Below are positions 1 through 8,190 of a stretch of DNA of 55,752 nucleotides, in pieces. A program made the position numbers and the translations under genes. The stretch's first letter is position 1. The number at the start of each line of letters is the position of its first letter. This stretch comes from Flavobacteriales bacterium (GTDB lineage: Bacteria; Bacteroidota; Bacteroidia; Flavobacteriales_E; Vicingaceae). The stretch covers positions 1 through 55,752 of the forward strand of contig JAJCYO010000162.1 in NCBI GenBank assembly GCA_029262875.1, in the 5' to 3' direction. The notes beneath the pieces were generated by a model. The model was given only the letters and a program-made list of their open reading frames with translations, was not told the DNA's origin and ran no database searches.

Positions 1-18
1 CCAGCCGTATCTGCCTAA

Positions 19-210
19 AATCGTGGTGAAGATTACTACTTGTTCTTTAAGATATCGTTAGATGATTATGAAAAAATAAAAGATCAAAAAAGGGTAGCAG
101 TAATTGGTCACATTACTTCGGATAAAGAAAGCTATCAGTTTATATCTAAAAGTGAACAGGTTCAGGAATTAACCGCTCAGGGATGGAATGCTATATTGAA
201 AAAAGATTAA
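19..210 (+). pseudogene. 3' remnant or partial gene of unknown function
   Basis: An open frame runs from base 19 to the TAA at 208-210 and encodes about 63 residues beginning NRGEDYYLFFKIS and ending WNAILKKD. There is no in-frame ATG, and a TAA at 16-18 closes the same frame just upstream. It is therefore either the end of a gene cut or frameshifted near the window edge, or a decayed remnant. The composition (charged, mixed alpha/beta) looks like real protein rather than noise. I do not recognise a family. Its stop codon overlaps the promoter-like box of the next gene. Confidence 0.35.
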
Positions 211-215
211 CTTTG
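208..215 (+). promoter_or_regulatory. Bacteroidota -7 box before the His-rich protein gene
   Basis: TAACTTTG is an exact match to the Bacteroidota -7 consensus TAnnTTTG. It sits 10 nt before the GTG start at 226 and overlaps the TAA of the preceding frame. No convincing -33 TTG lies at 17-23 nt. If active, it gives a very short leader and separates the metal-uptake pair from upstream DNA. Confidence 0.4.
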
Positions 216-225
216 TGTCATTAAC

Positions 226-555
226 GTGAAAGTACTTCAAAATATATTGAGTGTAGTTTTAGTGGTAACATTTTTAAATGTTATTATTGGAAAGTCTGTG
301 CATGAGTTTTTTGAGCACGATCATGTAGCCCATGCTTGCATCAGTAAAGACGTTAACCATTTTCATGAATTTGAATTTCAACATTCAGATTTTATTTGTG
401 AGTTTGTTTTTTCTATTAGTACAGTTACTGATGGAATAAAAGGGTTAGAAAATTTCATTCATTATCAGGATATTCAGATAAACATTAGGTTTTTACATTT
501 AGTTAAAAACCTTTGTATAGACACCCTTTCTTTAAGAGGACCTCCTCAGTTTTAA
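226..555 (+). CDS. small His-rich exported or membrane-anchored protein, putative metal binder
   Basis: 109 residues from a GTG start. Residues about 4-23 form a hydrophobic signal peptide or anchor. They are followed by a His-rich stretch (about 26-60) with HDHVAHAC, HFHEFEF and QHSDFIC, where His and Cys are spaced as in a metal site. The C-terminus reads SLRGPPQF, a tail I recall from small Bacteroidota proteins encoded next to metal-related TonB receptors; this is memory, not a search result. The gene lies 68 nt upstream of a TonB receptor that itself carries His/Glu-rich loops, so a periplasmic role in zinc, copper or similar metal binding is inferred. No enzymatic motif is visible. Confidence 0.6.
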   Translation: MKVLQNILSVVLVVTFLNVIIGKSVHEFFEHDHVAHACISKDVNHFHEFEFQHSDFICEFVFSISTVTDGIKGLENFIHYQDIQINIRFLHLVKNLCIDTLSLRGPPQF

Positions 556-623
556 ATAGTCTCGTTATCCATTAAGCAGTACTGATGTATTGTTTAATAT
601 TTTAACTATTTAAAAAAATAAAC

Positions 624-2969
624 ATGAAAAATTTATTATTAATGGTTGCTTTATTGGCAGCCAGTTGTGCATTAAAAGCACAAATTATTAAAGGGAAAGT
701 CATAGATGCCCATAACAAAGAATCTATACCTGGGGTAAATATTTATTTACCTGAAATTAAAAAAGGAGTAGTTACCGATGTTGATGGGAATTATGAATTA
801 AAAATATCCAGAGAGGGAAATTATAAAATTCAGATTTCTTTTATTGGTTATGATGTAATTATCAAAACCATTAATGTTGGTAATGAGCCCATTACCATGG
901 ATTTTGAGTTGCAACATTCGGTCATTGAAACTAAGGAATTTGTAGTTTCTTCGGTATACCAAAGCAGCCAAGAAGAAAATCCCGTAGAGGTTATTCAGTT
1001 TGATGCTAAACAGTTGCGACAATCACCGAATGCATCATTGATGCAATCGTTAGGTAATGTTGCTGGGGTTAGTATTGTTGAAACAGGAGTAGGGATAAGT
1101 AAACCAGTAATTCGAGGATTAAGCAATAATAGGGTGTTGGTGTATAATCAAGGAATGCCATTCGACAATCAGCAATGGGGTGATGACCATGGTTTAGGAT
1201 TAAATGAACTGGGTATTGATAAAGTGGAAATTATCAAAGGACCATCTTCATTGTTATATGGAGCAGATGCAATGGGTGGTGTGCTGCATTTTGTTGCAGA
1301 AAAACCAGCCCCGGTGAATACCGTTCAGGCAACTGTTGGAAGTAAATACTTTTCCAATACCGATGGATATAAAACCAATTTTGGGATAAAAGCTACGAAA
1401 GAACATGTTCGTTTTGCTTTAAATGCTGGTTATAATGCACATTCGGATTACAAACAATCAGCTGATATTTTTGATGAACAACATTTGCGTGTTACCAATA
1501 CTCGTTTTAATGAACGAGCCATTAGAGGAAGTGTTGGTTTTATTACAAAACCATGGGTAACAGACATTACCTATTCATTTAACCAGGCGGCTATTGGAAT
1601 TCCTGAGGAGCAATCGTTTCAGAATTTTGATAAAGATGTGATGATTCCTTATCAGTTAACCACTTCTAATGTGTTGTCGATGGAGAATACCTTCTTTTTT
1701 GGTGATTCTAAAGTAAGCGTAAACCTTGGCTATCAGAATAATGATAGAAAAGAATTTGAAGACGAGCATGCTCATGAATCAGAAGAGGAACATGAGGAAC
1801 ATGAAGAAAATGAGGAGCATGAAGGTGCTGAATATTTCAGGCAAAAATTGTGGTATAATTTACAAGATACCGGAGCATTGGATATGAATTTAACTACTTA
1901 CAATTATGATGTAAAATGGTTTTTGACAAATACAAAAAAGCTTAACATCGTTGTTGGAAGTCAGGGTAAAACGCAAAAGAATACAAATAGAGGACATGAG
2001 GTTTTGATACCTGATGCCAACATTAATCAGTTTGGTGTTTTTTCATTGTTTAAGTATAAAATGAAAAAGTTAAATTTTCTATCAGGAATTCGATACGATC
2101 TAAAAACAATCGTTACTGATGAGGTGCATCATGATGAAGAGGAAGAAGAACATACAGAGATCGAACCTATTGATGTGAGTTATGCTGCGGTAAATGGTTC
2201 ATTTGGGATAACTTACCAGTTGGACTCTGTCTGGTTGGTTCGTAGTAACGTGGCTACAGGTTTTAGAGCGCCTAATTTAGCAGAGTTAACTTCTAATGGT
2301 GTTCATCATGGAGCGTTGCGTTATGAGTTGGGTAATCCTAATCTTACCACAGAGAATAATGTAGAGTTAGACTTAGGAGTTGAGTTGACTTCTGAACATG
2401 TTTCCTGGGCTTTTTCAGGGTTTTATAACCACATCAATAACTTTATTCATTTAGCTCCAAAAGATAGTATTGTGGAAGATGTGCAATTGTTTGAGTATTC
2501 TCAAACAGATGCCAATTTATATGGTTTCGAAACTACCATAGATATTCATCCACATGCGATGCACTGGTTACATTTTGAGACCCAATATGCCATGGTTATT
2601 GGTAAAAGAGCAGATGGAAGCAACTTACCCAGAATTCCGGGGAACAATTTGCTAAATACACTCAAGGCAGAACTAAAGGATTTTAAATTTATTAAAAGCC
2701 CATATGTGAGCGTAGGAGTCAACACCATTTTTGCTCAAAATAATATTGACGTTCATGAAACAGGAACATTAACTTATGTTTTGGTAAATGGATCGATAGG
2801 CGCTAATTTGATGTTATGGAAACAACCCTTAGAAGTAAACTTTGGTGTTACCAATTTATTTGACAGGAAGTATTTTAACCATTTATCCAGACTGAAATCC
2901 AGTGGAATATATAATATGGGTAGAAATGTTGTTGTTGGCTTACGATTGCCTTTAGGTATAAAAAAATAA
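624..2969 (+). CDS. TonB-dependent outer-membrane receptor, probably for a metal ion (ZnuD-like)
   Basis: 781 residues. A signal peptide ends near CALKAQ (residue 20). A CarboxypepD_reg-like domain follows (about 21-105, with VIDAHNKESIPGVNIYLPE), then the plug (about 120-235, with SKPVIRGLSNNRVLVYNQG and VEIIKGPSSLLYGADAMGG) and a 22-strand-type barrel to the C-terminus. Two predicted extracellular loops are strikingly acidic and His-rich, at residues about 379-403 (repeated HEE units) and 499-514 (VHHDEEEEEH). In family knowledge, such loops mark zinc-type receptors such as ZnuD. The His-rich small protein just upstream supports a metal substrate. The choice between zinc, copper and nickel cannot be made from sequence alone. 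A strong terminator follows immediately. Confidence 0.88.
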   Translation: MKNLLLMVALLAASCALKAQIIKGKVIDAHNKESIPGVNIYLPEIKKGVVTDVDGNYELKISREGNYKIQISFIGYDVIIKTINVGNEPITMDFELQHSVIETKEFVVSSVYQSSQEENPVEVIQFDAKQLRQSPNASLMQSLGNVAGVSIVETGVGISKPVIRGLSNNRVLVYNQGMPFDNQQWGDDHGLGLNELGIDKVEIIKGPSSLLYGADAMGGVLHFVAEKPAPVNTVQATVGSKYFSNTDGYKTNFGIKATKEHVRFALNAGYNAHSDYKQSADIFDEQHLRVTNTRFNERAIRGSVGFITKPWVTDITYSFNQAAIGIPEEQSFQNFDKDVMIPYQLTTSNVLSMENTFFFGDSKVSVNLGYQNNDRKEFEDEHAHESEEEHEEHEENEEHEGAEYFRQKLWYNLQDTGALDMNLTTYNYDVKWFLTNTKKLNIVVGSQGKTQKNTNRGHEVLIPDANINQFGVFSLFKYKMKKLNFLSGIRYDLKTIVTDEVHHDEEEEEHTEIEPIDVSYAAVNGSFGITYQLDSVWLVRSNVATGFRAPNLAELTSNGVHHGALRYELGNPNLTTENNVELDLGVELTSEHVSWAFSGFYNHINNFIHLAPKDSIVEDVQLFEYSQTDANLYGFETTIDIHPHAMHWLHFETQYAMVIGKRADGSNLPRIPGNNLLNTLKAELKDFKFIKSPYVSVGVNTIFAQNNIDVHETGTLTYVLVNGSIGANLMLWKQPLEVNFGVTNLFDRKYFNHLSRLKSSGIYNMGRNVVVGLRLPLGIKK

Positions 2970-2982
2970 GTTGTATTAAGTT

Positions 2983-3011
2983 AAATCGGGAGTATTTTAC
3001 TCCCGATTTTT
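2983..3011. terminator. bidirectional intrinsic terminator between convergent genes
   Basis: A perfect 12-bp inverted repeat, AAATCGGGAGTA (2983-2994) and TACTCCCGATTT (2998-3009), surrounds a 3-nt loop, with T residues following on the plus strand. It lies between the TonB receptor stop (2969) and the beta-barrel gene stop (3014), so it can end both transcripts. Confidence 0.88.
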
Positions 3012-3013
3012 CA

Positions 3014-4180
3014 TCAATAGCTAAACTGTACTCTTAAAAAAATACTATTTCCCAAATTTTTGAATTTGCTTTGTTCTTCTCCGAAGTAAATTTGACCTGT
3101 TAAACTCAAATCCCAATTCTCATGTAAAGAGTAAGCGAGAGCAGGCATAAAAAATAAAATGTTCATTCCTTGTCCATAAATTACAGATACACTACCATTA
3201 AGTTGAGGGTAGATCGCTCCAGAAAGTTGAACAAAGTAAGAGTATTTAGTAGGCATTAAACTTTTTGCCGTAAGTTGGTTAGCTCCAAATGATGGTAAGC
3301 CAGCTGTTGCTGAAGTAAGGCCATCACTATTGAGTAAAAATGCTCCATTCACATAAATCCCTTTTTTAAATGAATAATCAATGGAGGTTGATAAGCTTAA
3401 TATGCCAGAGGTATCACTAAAATTCTCTCTGGTCTGAAAATAAGTTGCTTCTCCTTTAAACCCAGTATTTTTAATGTTTCCTGCCCATCCTCCTCCAAGA
3501 GCAACATCCGAATAATAATTTGCTGCAATGACCTGAAAATCATATTTGGCCTTGTTAAACTTATAAAGTGCTGCAATAATGCTTTCGTCAATATCTTCTC
3601 CCGGTTTGTATGCCACTTCAATATGCGAAACATCACCCGTGTAATATTGAACACGTAATGCATCGGAACCTGGTCGTTCTTGATAATCAAAATCAACAAT
3701 GTTGTACGCATTGAATAAATCATTGGCATTCCAGGCAAGGTTAATTCCCCAATTAATTCGTTGTCTACCGGCTCGCACTTCCCATTTTCCTTTAGAAAAA
3801 TCTAAATAAGCTCTGTCTATCATAGAATGTAGAACAACTGCATCTTCATCAACGATCAGATAAGACATGTCAACTTCTCCATTATCTTGGTCAACCAATT
3901 GTCCATAATAAGGAGTAGCATTAACTGTTTCTCCAAAGAAAATCCGGTTTCTAACATCTATACGAGCTGTAAAAGAATTAGAGATAAAAGCTTTAATATT
4001 TATTCGGTTATGTATTAAATGATCTGAAGAAATACCGTTAGCATTAGTGAAGGAGAATGAAGGCAAATATTTCACATAACCATAAATATTGATCACATCT
4101 TTAAACTTCTTTTTCTCTTGAGAAAAAGAAAGTCCATGTATGATCAACAAGGAAAAAAGTATGAAAAGTTTAATTTTCAT
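3014..4180 (-). CDS. outer-membrane beta-barrel protein of an ABC export cassette
   Basis: 388 residues. The signal peptide ends at LSFSQ (residue 21). The rest is alternating polar/aromatic beta-strand sequence ending in an aromatic C-terminus (VQFSY), as in outer-membrane barrels. The segment WEVRAGRQRINWGINLAWNAND (residues roughly 130-152) resembles the strand pattern of DUF1302-type and porin-like barrels. The start overlaps the end of the ATPase gene by 11 nt, and the whole set from the LolA-like gene down to this one is tightly packed, so this is inferred to be the outer-membrane end of the same transport system. The substrate is unknown. It could instead be an assembly factor or receptor for what the carrier delivers. 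Confidence 0.7.
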   Translation of the reverse strand: MKIKLFILFSLLIIHGLSFSQEKKKFKDVINIYGYVKYLPSFSFTNANGISSDHLIHNRINIKAFISNSFTARIDVRNRIFFGETVNATPYYGQLVDQDNGEVDMSYLIVDEDAVVLHSMIDRAYLDFSKGKWEVRAGRQRINWGINLAWNANDLFNAYNIVDFDYQERPGSDALRVQYYTGDVSHIEVAYKPGEDIDESIIAALYKFNKAKYDFQVIAANYYSDVALGGGWAGNIKNTGFKGEATYFQTRENFSDTSGILSLSTSIDYSFKKGIYVNGAFLLNSDGLTSATAGLPSFGANQLTAKSLMPTKYSYFVQLSGAIYPQLNGSVSVIYGQGMNILFFMPALAYSLHENWDLSLTGQIYFGEEQSKFKNLGNSIFLRVQFSY

Positions 4181-4859
4181 TTTGTGTAATGTCCGAAATT
4201 ATTTTACCATCCTCTAATGTAATAACTCTGCGAGCTCTATCTATTACTCGTTGGTCGTGAGTGGAAAAAACAAAGGTTATTCCCTCTTCTTTGTTCAATC
4301 TGAGCATAATATCTAACAAGTTTTCTGCAGATTTAGAATCGAGATTAGCAGTTGGTTCATCGGCTAAAACAAAATCTGGCTTGGAAGCTAATGCTCGTGC
4401 CACTGCAACCCGTTGTTGTTGTCCACCACTTAGTTCTAAAGGACGACTATTGACTTTATCTTCTAATCCAACTTCTTTTAGCAAAGCATCTACTCTTTCG
4501 TTACGTTCTTCGACCGTAGTATTTTGCAAGAGCATAACAAATTCCGTATTTTCTCTTGCTGTGAGTACAGGAATTAAATTATAACTCTGGAAAACAAATC
4601 CAATATGTTTTAGACGGAACTTTATCAATTCATTATCAGACAGGTTGTTTAGTTCAATATCATTTACCTTAACAGATCCTGATGTGGGTCTATCTAAACC
4701 TCCAATAATGTTTAATAATGTCGTTTTTCCAGAACCAGAGGGACCAACTATTGCTGTGAATTCATCGTTTTCTATTTTTAGGTCAACGTTGTCTACAGCT
4801 TTTACCGGGACAACTCCTTCAAATGTTTTGCAAAGTTTATTGGTTTCAATTACACTCAT
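4170..4859 (-). CDS. ABC transporter ATP-binding protein, LolD/MacB type
   Basis: 229 residues from the ATG at 4859, which starts 5 nt after the upstream stop. An in-frame ATG at 4886 would add nine residues lying inside the upstream gene, and family members normally begin as this shorter form does (MSVIETNKLCKTF). Walker A GPSGSGKTT is at residues 39-47. The signature LSGGQQQRVAVARALA and Walker B FVLADEP with TANLDS follow, then the H-loop STHD. The Q-loop context FVFQSYNLIPVLTARENTE is typical of LolD/MacB/FtsE-type ATPases that work with FtsX permeases, and two such permeases lie directly upstream. It would power transfer of a lipid-like or lipoprotein cargo out of the inner membrane. Confidence 0.92.
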   Translation of the reverse strand: MSVIETNKLCKTFEGVVPVKAVDNVDLKIENDEFTAIVGPSGSGKTTLLNIIGGLDRPTSGSVKVNDIELNNLSDNELIKFRLKHIGFVFQSYNLIPVLTARENTEFVMLLQNTTVEERNERVDALLKEVGLEDKVNSRPLELSGGQQQRVAVARALASKPDFVLADEPTANLDSKSAENLLDIMLRLNKEEGITFVFSTHDQRVIDRARRVITLEDGKIISDITQNEN

Positions 4860-4863
4860 AAAT

Positions 4864-6072
4864 TTAAATTTTTCTGATGGCTTCAACAGGATTTAATCGT
4901 AATGCTTTTATTGCCGGGTAAATGGATGCAATTATTGCCATAATAATTACCATAATTGATACATCCAAATAATCTCCAAATTCCAGACTTGGATAAATGA
5001 CGTTTGAAAACCCCATGTCTGCATAGGCAGCTGAACCCAAATCAATTCCTGTATGTCCGAAATAAGTAATTGAACCATATGAAAATAATAAGCCCAATGG
5101 CGCACCCAAAAAGGTTAGGCACACGGTTTCAATTAAAATCATAAAAAACACTTTTGGTTTTGACATGCCTATCGACATTAACATTCCTATTTCTTTAACA
5201 CGTTCTAATACGGCCATTAACATTGTATTGATAATGCTGAACAGCAAAGCGATTAGAATTATACCAACAATTATTAATGTATAAGTACCCATCATCTCTA
5301 TCATCATCCGCATACCAGTTGATAAGTCCATCCAAGGAAGTACTTCTAATTCTTGGTAAGCCTTTTGATATTTTGTTGCCATTGGTTCAGCTAAATCATG
5401 ATTGTTTAGTAAAACCGCTATTTCATGTACATTGTCTTCAGCCACCATAAGATTAGCTATATCGCTTCGCCTTACAAACACATTTATTTCGTCATACATG
5501 CCGTTTTTGGTATTGTAAATACCAACTACTTTGAATGCTCCTGCTGTAATTTCACCATTGATGTCCTGTAGTGTTATAATAACTTTTGATTTGACATTTA
5601 CTTTATACTTTTCTGCAATTTTTTGGCTAATCAATATCGGGTTGCGTTTTACTCCTTCAAAATAAGCTCCTGTAGTCACTTTTTGGTCTAATTCAGTAAC
5701 AATGGCTTCATCAGATGGAATAATTCCATTTAACTTAACTGAGCCATTAGTATTGGCCGAACCCAACATTACCATTGCTATTATTCGACCAGAAGAAGCA
5801 ACGACATCTTTTTCTTGATTGATTATTTTCTGTATAGATAGCCCATCTTTAATAAATAATTTAGAATCAAATTCATCTCTAAATTTTGGTTGATGTATTT
5901 GAAAATGGGACATTTCCATCCGAATGACACTTTCTATTTTTTGATTCATCATTCCTTGAGTGAAAGCGGAAGAAAACACACCAGCCCATAAACCTAATGC
6001 TAAGGCAATGATTACTACCAAACTTCTAATCTTGTGTCTCCATATGTTTCGCCAAGCAACTTTAAAAATCAT
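4864..6072 (-). CDS. FtsX/LolC-E-type ABC transporter permease (second of two)
   Basis: 402 residues. The short cytoplasmic start MIFKVAWRNIWRHKIRS leads into TM1 (about 16-38). A large periplasmic domain (about 40-260) follows, then three TM helices near 262-288, 305-330 and 368-388. The conserved FtsX pattern ERVKEIGMLMSIGMSKPKVF lies between TM2 and TM3, and the protein ends NPVEAIRKI, the usual cytoplasmic tail. Topology and motifs match LolC/LolE and MacB-like permeases. It starts 3 nt after the paralogous permease upstream, and the ATPase follows within 5 nt, so the three form one transporter. A heterodimer with the upstream permease is likely, as in LolCE. Confidence 0.9.
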   Translation of the reverse strand: MIFKVAWRNIWRHKIRSLVVIIALALGLWAGVFSSAFTQGMMNQKIESVIRMEMSHFQIHQPKFRDEFDSKLFIKDGLSIQKIINQEKDVVASSGRIIAMVMLGSANTNGSVKLNGIIPSDEAIVTELDQKVTTGAYFEGVKRNPILISQKIAEKYKVNVKSKVIITLQDINGEITAGAFKVVGIYNTKNGMYDEINVFVRRSDIANLMVAEDNVHEIAVLLNNHDLAEPMATKYQKAYQELEVLPWMDLSTGMRMMIEMMGTYTLIIVGIILIALLFSIINTMLMAVLERVKEIGMLMSIGMSKPKVFFMILIETVCLTFLGAPLGLLFSYGSITYFGHTGIDLGSAAYADMGFSNVIYPSLEFGDYLDVSIMVIIMAIIASIYPAIKALRLNPVEAIRKI

Positions 6073-6075
6073 AAC

Positions 6076-7290
6076 CTAAGCTCTCATTTGTTTAATAGCA
6101 TCCAACTTTTGCGTTTTAATAAAAGGAAATAGCCCTATTCCAATGGATATAATTAAAATGATTACCCCTTGTTGAATAAATATATTGGGATCTAATGAAA
6201 ATTGAATCATAGCTTCAATGCCAAAATCTTCATAAATATCAGCCATGTCTTCACTAAAATAAATTGGATTATAGTAGAAATAAGCACAAATAGGAAAAGC
6301 TAATATGCAGCCTGCTATAGCTCCAAGGATTGAAATAATTACCAATTCTAACCATACCATAATTGCTAATTTTAGTCGTTTCATTCCTATTGCTATCAAA
6401 ACACCAAATTCATGTTTTCTTTCCGATAACATCATCAGCATAGTTCCAAATAGACCGAATGAAATGACCATGTACAGAATAAACATAAAAATATAACCTT
6501 CTACCTTATCTGTAGCTATCATGTTTTTTAAATCTGGGGCTAACTCTTCCCAATCCATAACTTCATGGTTTTTACCCAATTTAGGTCTAAGTTGTTCAGT
6601 TACTAATTTAGCATCATCGGTATTATCGAGGTGTAAAATAATATTTGTATACCTGTTTTCAACCCCATAAAAAAGTTGAGCTTCTTTAATGGGTAAAAAG
6701 ATTAATTGTTTACTTAATTCAGGAGAGCCAAACTTTATGATGCCTTTAATGGCATATTTTCCTGCCGCACTCGACCCATGATATCCTTGACTAAGTAAAA
6801 CCAAGGTATCATCAATAGTTACCTTTAAATATTCTGCCAATCCCGCACCGACCATTACCTGTTTATCATCCTCGCTTAGGTATTTTCCTTTTATAACTCT
6901 TTCATTAAGAGAGTTATAACGTTTTTCTTTTTCTGGGTCGGCTCCAATAACCATTGCCCCTTTTGTCATGTTTTCTGCAACAACTAAGGCAAAATTTTCT
7001 ATTCGGGGAGAGTAACCTTCAATCAACTTTGAGCTTTCAATTTGAGATAGAATGCTGTCATTAAAAGCTAAGGAGTTATCTATTGTTTTATCATCCCAGT
7101 AACCATTGGAATGAACTTGAGCGAAACCAGTATAATCACCAATTAAGGACTTGATCATGTTCTCATAGACACCGTTTTTAGCACTCATCATTAAAACGGA
7201 AAGAATTACAGCGACAGAAACCGCAGCGAGGGTTATAATAGTCCTAGATTTATTTCTCCATATGTTTCGCCAAGCGAGCTTCAGTAACAA
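6076..7290 (-). CDS. FtsX/LolC-E-type ABC transporter permease (first of two)
   Basis: 404 residues. The start codon is TTG at 7290, with no ATG near that position, and the conserved N-terminus LLKLAWRNIWRNKSRT begins there. TM1 is at about 15-37. A periplasmic domain extends to about 265, and TMs lie near 267-293, 300-335 and 375-395. The FtsX motif ERKHEFGVLIAIGMKRLKL follows TM2. It shares the WRNIWR N-terminal signature and domain plan with the next gene, so the two are diverged duplicates. The gap to the upstream LolA-like gene is 15 nt. Cargo is inferred to be extracted from the outer leaflet of the inner membrane and handed to that carrier. Confidence 0.88.
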   Translation of the reverse strand: MLLKLAWRNIWRNKSRTIITLAAVSVAVILSVLMMSAKNGVYENMIKSLIGDYTGFAQVHSNGYWDDKTIDNSLAFNDSILSQIESSKLIEGYSPRIENFALVVAENMTKGAMVIGADPEKEKRYNSLNERVIKGKYLSEDDKQVMVGAGLAEYLKVTIDDTLVLLSQGYHGSSAAGKYAIKGIIKFGSPELSKQLIFLPIKEAQLFYGVENRYTNIILHLDNTDDAKLVTEQLRPKLGKNHEVMDWEELAPDLKNMIATDKVEGYIFMFILYMVISFGLFGTMLMMLSERKHEFGVLIAIGMKRLKLAIMVWLELVIISILGAIAGCILAFPICAYFYYNPIYFSEDMADIYEDFGIEAMIQFSLDPNIFIQQGVIILIISIGIGLFPFIKTQKLDAIKQMRA

Positions 7291-7305
7291 ACAGATAGGT
7301 TTTAG

Positions 7306-8061
7306 TTATTTAAGCCTTTTCATGTTTTGGACAGTAAAAAAATTATCCTTAAAAGGGACGTCAAACTCTAACGAAGTGTATTCCATTACCGTTTTTTGAC
7401 CCTTTTTATCCATAGGGGTAATTTCCATTTTAGCAGGAAGTAATCTTCCTCCCAAATTTTTAATATCGTAAGCCCTCATTTTATTAACCAATTCATCATC
7501 TTCATCATAAAAATTAACCTTTAATTGAAAATAATTATCATGACTAATCCAAACGATTATTTTCCCCCAAACTACTGCTGCGTCTTCATGAGGTATCAGT
7601 TCTATTTTATAACACTTTCTTCCCTCTATTGTCTCTTCCCCAATAATTTTGTGATTATAATCTTTAACTATGGATGATTGTTTCACTAAATCATCATTGG
7701 TGAAATCCGTACCCATAAAACTTTGCATCATCATGGAAGGAGGAAGTTTAATGGTTCTTTCTATAGAAGGAATCCAATTCCAGACTTCTTTTCCTTTCAT
7801 TAAAAATGTTATTCCTTTCTCTTTAACCGGTGAAGTAAATAAAATCATGCTCAAGTTTGTTCCTTTAGACCAAGTTTTCATTTTCATCGTCCTTTTCCAT
7901 TTTGGACGGACAGTTGTAATTATCATTTCTGCTTTTGTTGTCTTTACTCCCTTCATCAAATCATCAGCTTTTTTAACAATTTCCTTAGCAGATATCTTAT
8001 TTTGAGCAATAAAAGGAACAGAAACAAAAATTAAAACAGAGAGGAATAGTATTCTTTTCAT
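7306..8061 (-). CDS. outer-membrane lipoprotein-sorting-like periplasmic carrier (LolA-like fold)
   Basis: 251 residues. The signal peptide ends at VPFIAQ (residue 20). The mature region starts AKEIVKKADDLMKGVKTTKAEM and contains GKEVWNWIPSIERTIKLPPSMMMQSFMGTDFTNDDL, then IEGRKCYKIELIP and a C-terminal GRLLPAKMEITP. This pattern is characteristic of the LolA-related family labelled outer membrane lipoprotein-sorting protein (PF17131 in my memory), which forms an open beta-barrel with a lipid-binding cavity. It is first in the packed set carrier, permease, permease, ATPase, outer-membrane barrel. The probable role is a periplasmic shuttle for a hydrophobic molecule or lipoprotein. It lacks the compact size of housekeeping LolA (about 200 residues), so a specialised paralogue is inferred. 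Confidence 0.85.
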   Translation of the reverse strand: MKRILFLSVLIFVSVPFIAQNKISAKEIVKKADDLMKGVKTTKAEMIITTVRPKWKRTMKMKTWSKGTNLSMILFTSPVKEKGITFLMKGKEVWNWIPSIERTIKLPPSMMMQSFMGTDFTNDDLVKQSSIVKDYNHKIIGEETIEGRKCYKIELIPHEDAAVVWGKIIVWISHDNYFQLKVNFYDEDDELVNKMRAYDIKNLGGRLLPAKMEITPMDKKGQKTVMEYTSLEFDVPFKDNFFTVQNMKRLK

Positions 8062-8190
8062 AAAGATAGAATTTAATGTAAAATTAAGATGTAAACAGAT
8101 GGGCCGATATGATTTTCATCAATTTACACAATCGATTAACAAAGGATAATTATCTCAAATTATTCATAGAAGCGTTAATTGAATGATAAT

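Noticed and set aside
3397-3738. Second minus-strand frame inside the beta-barrel gene
   Set aside because: It overlaps fully in another frame with a barrel gene that has a signal peptide and aromatic C-terminus.
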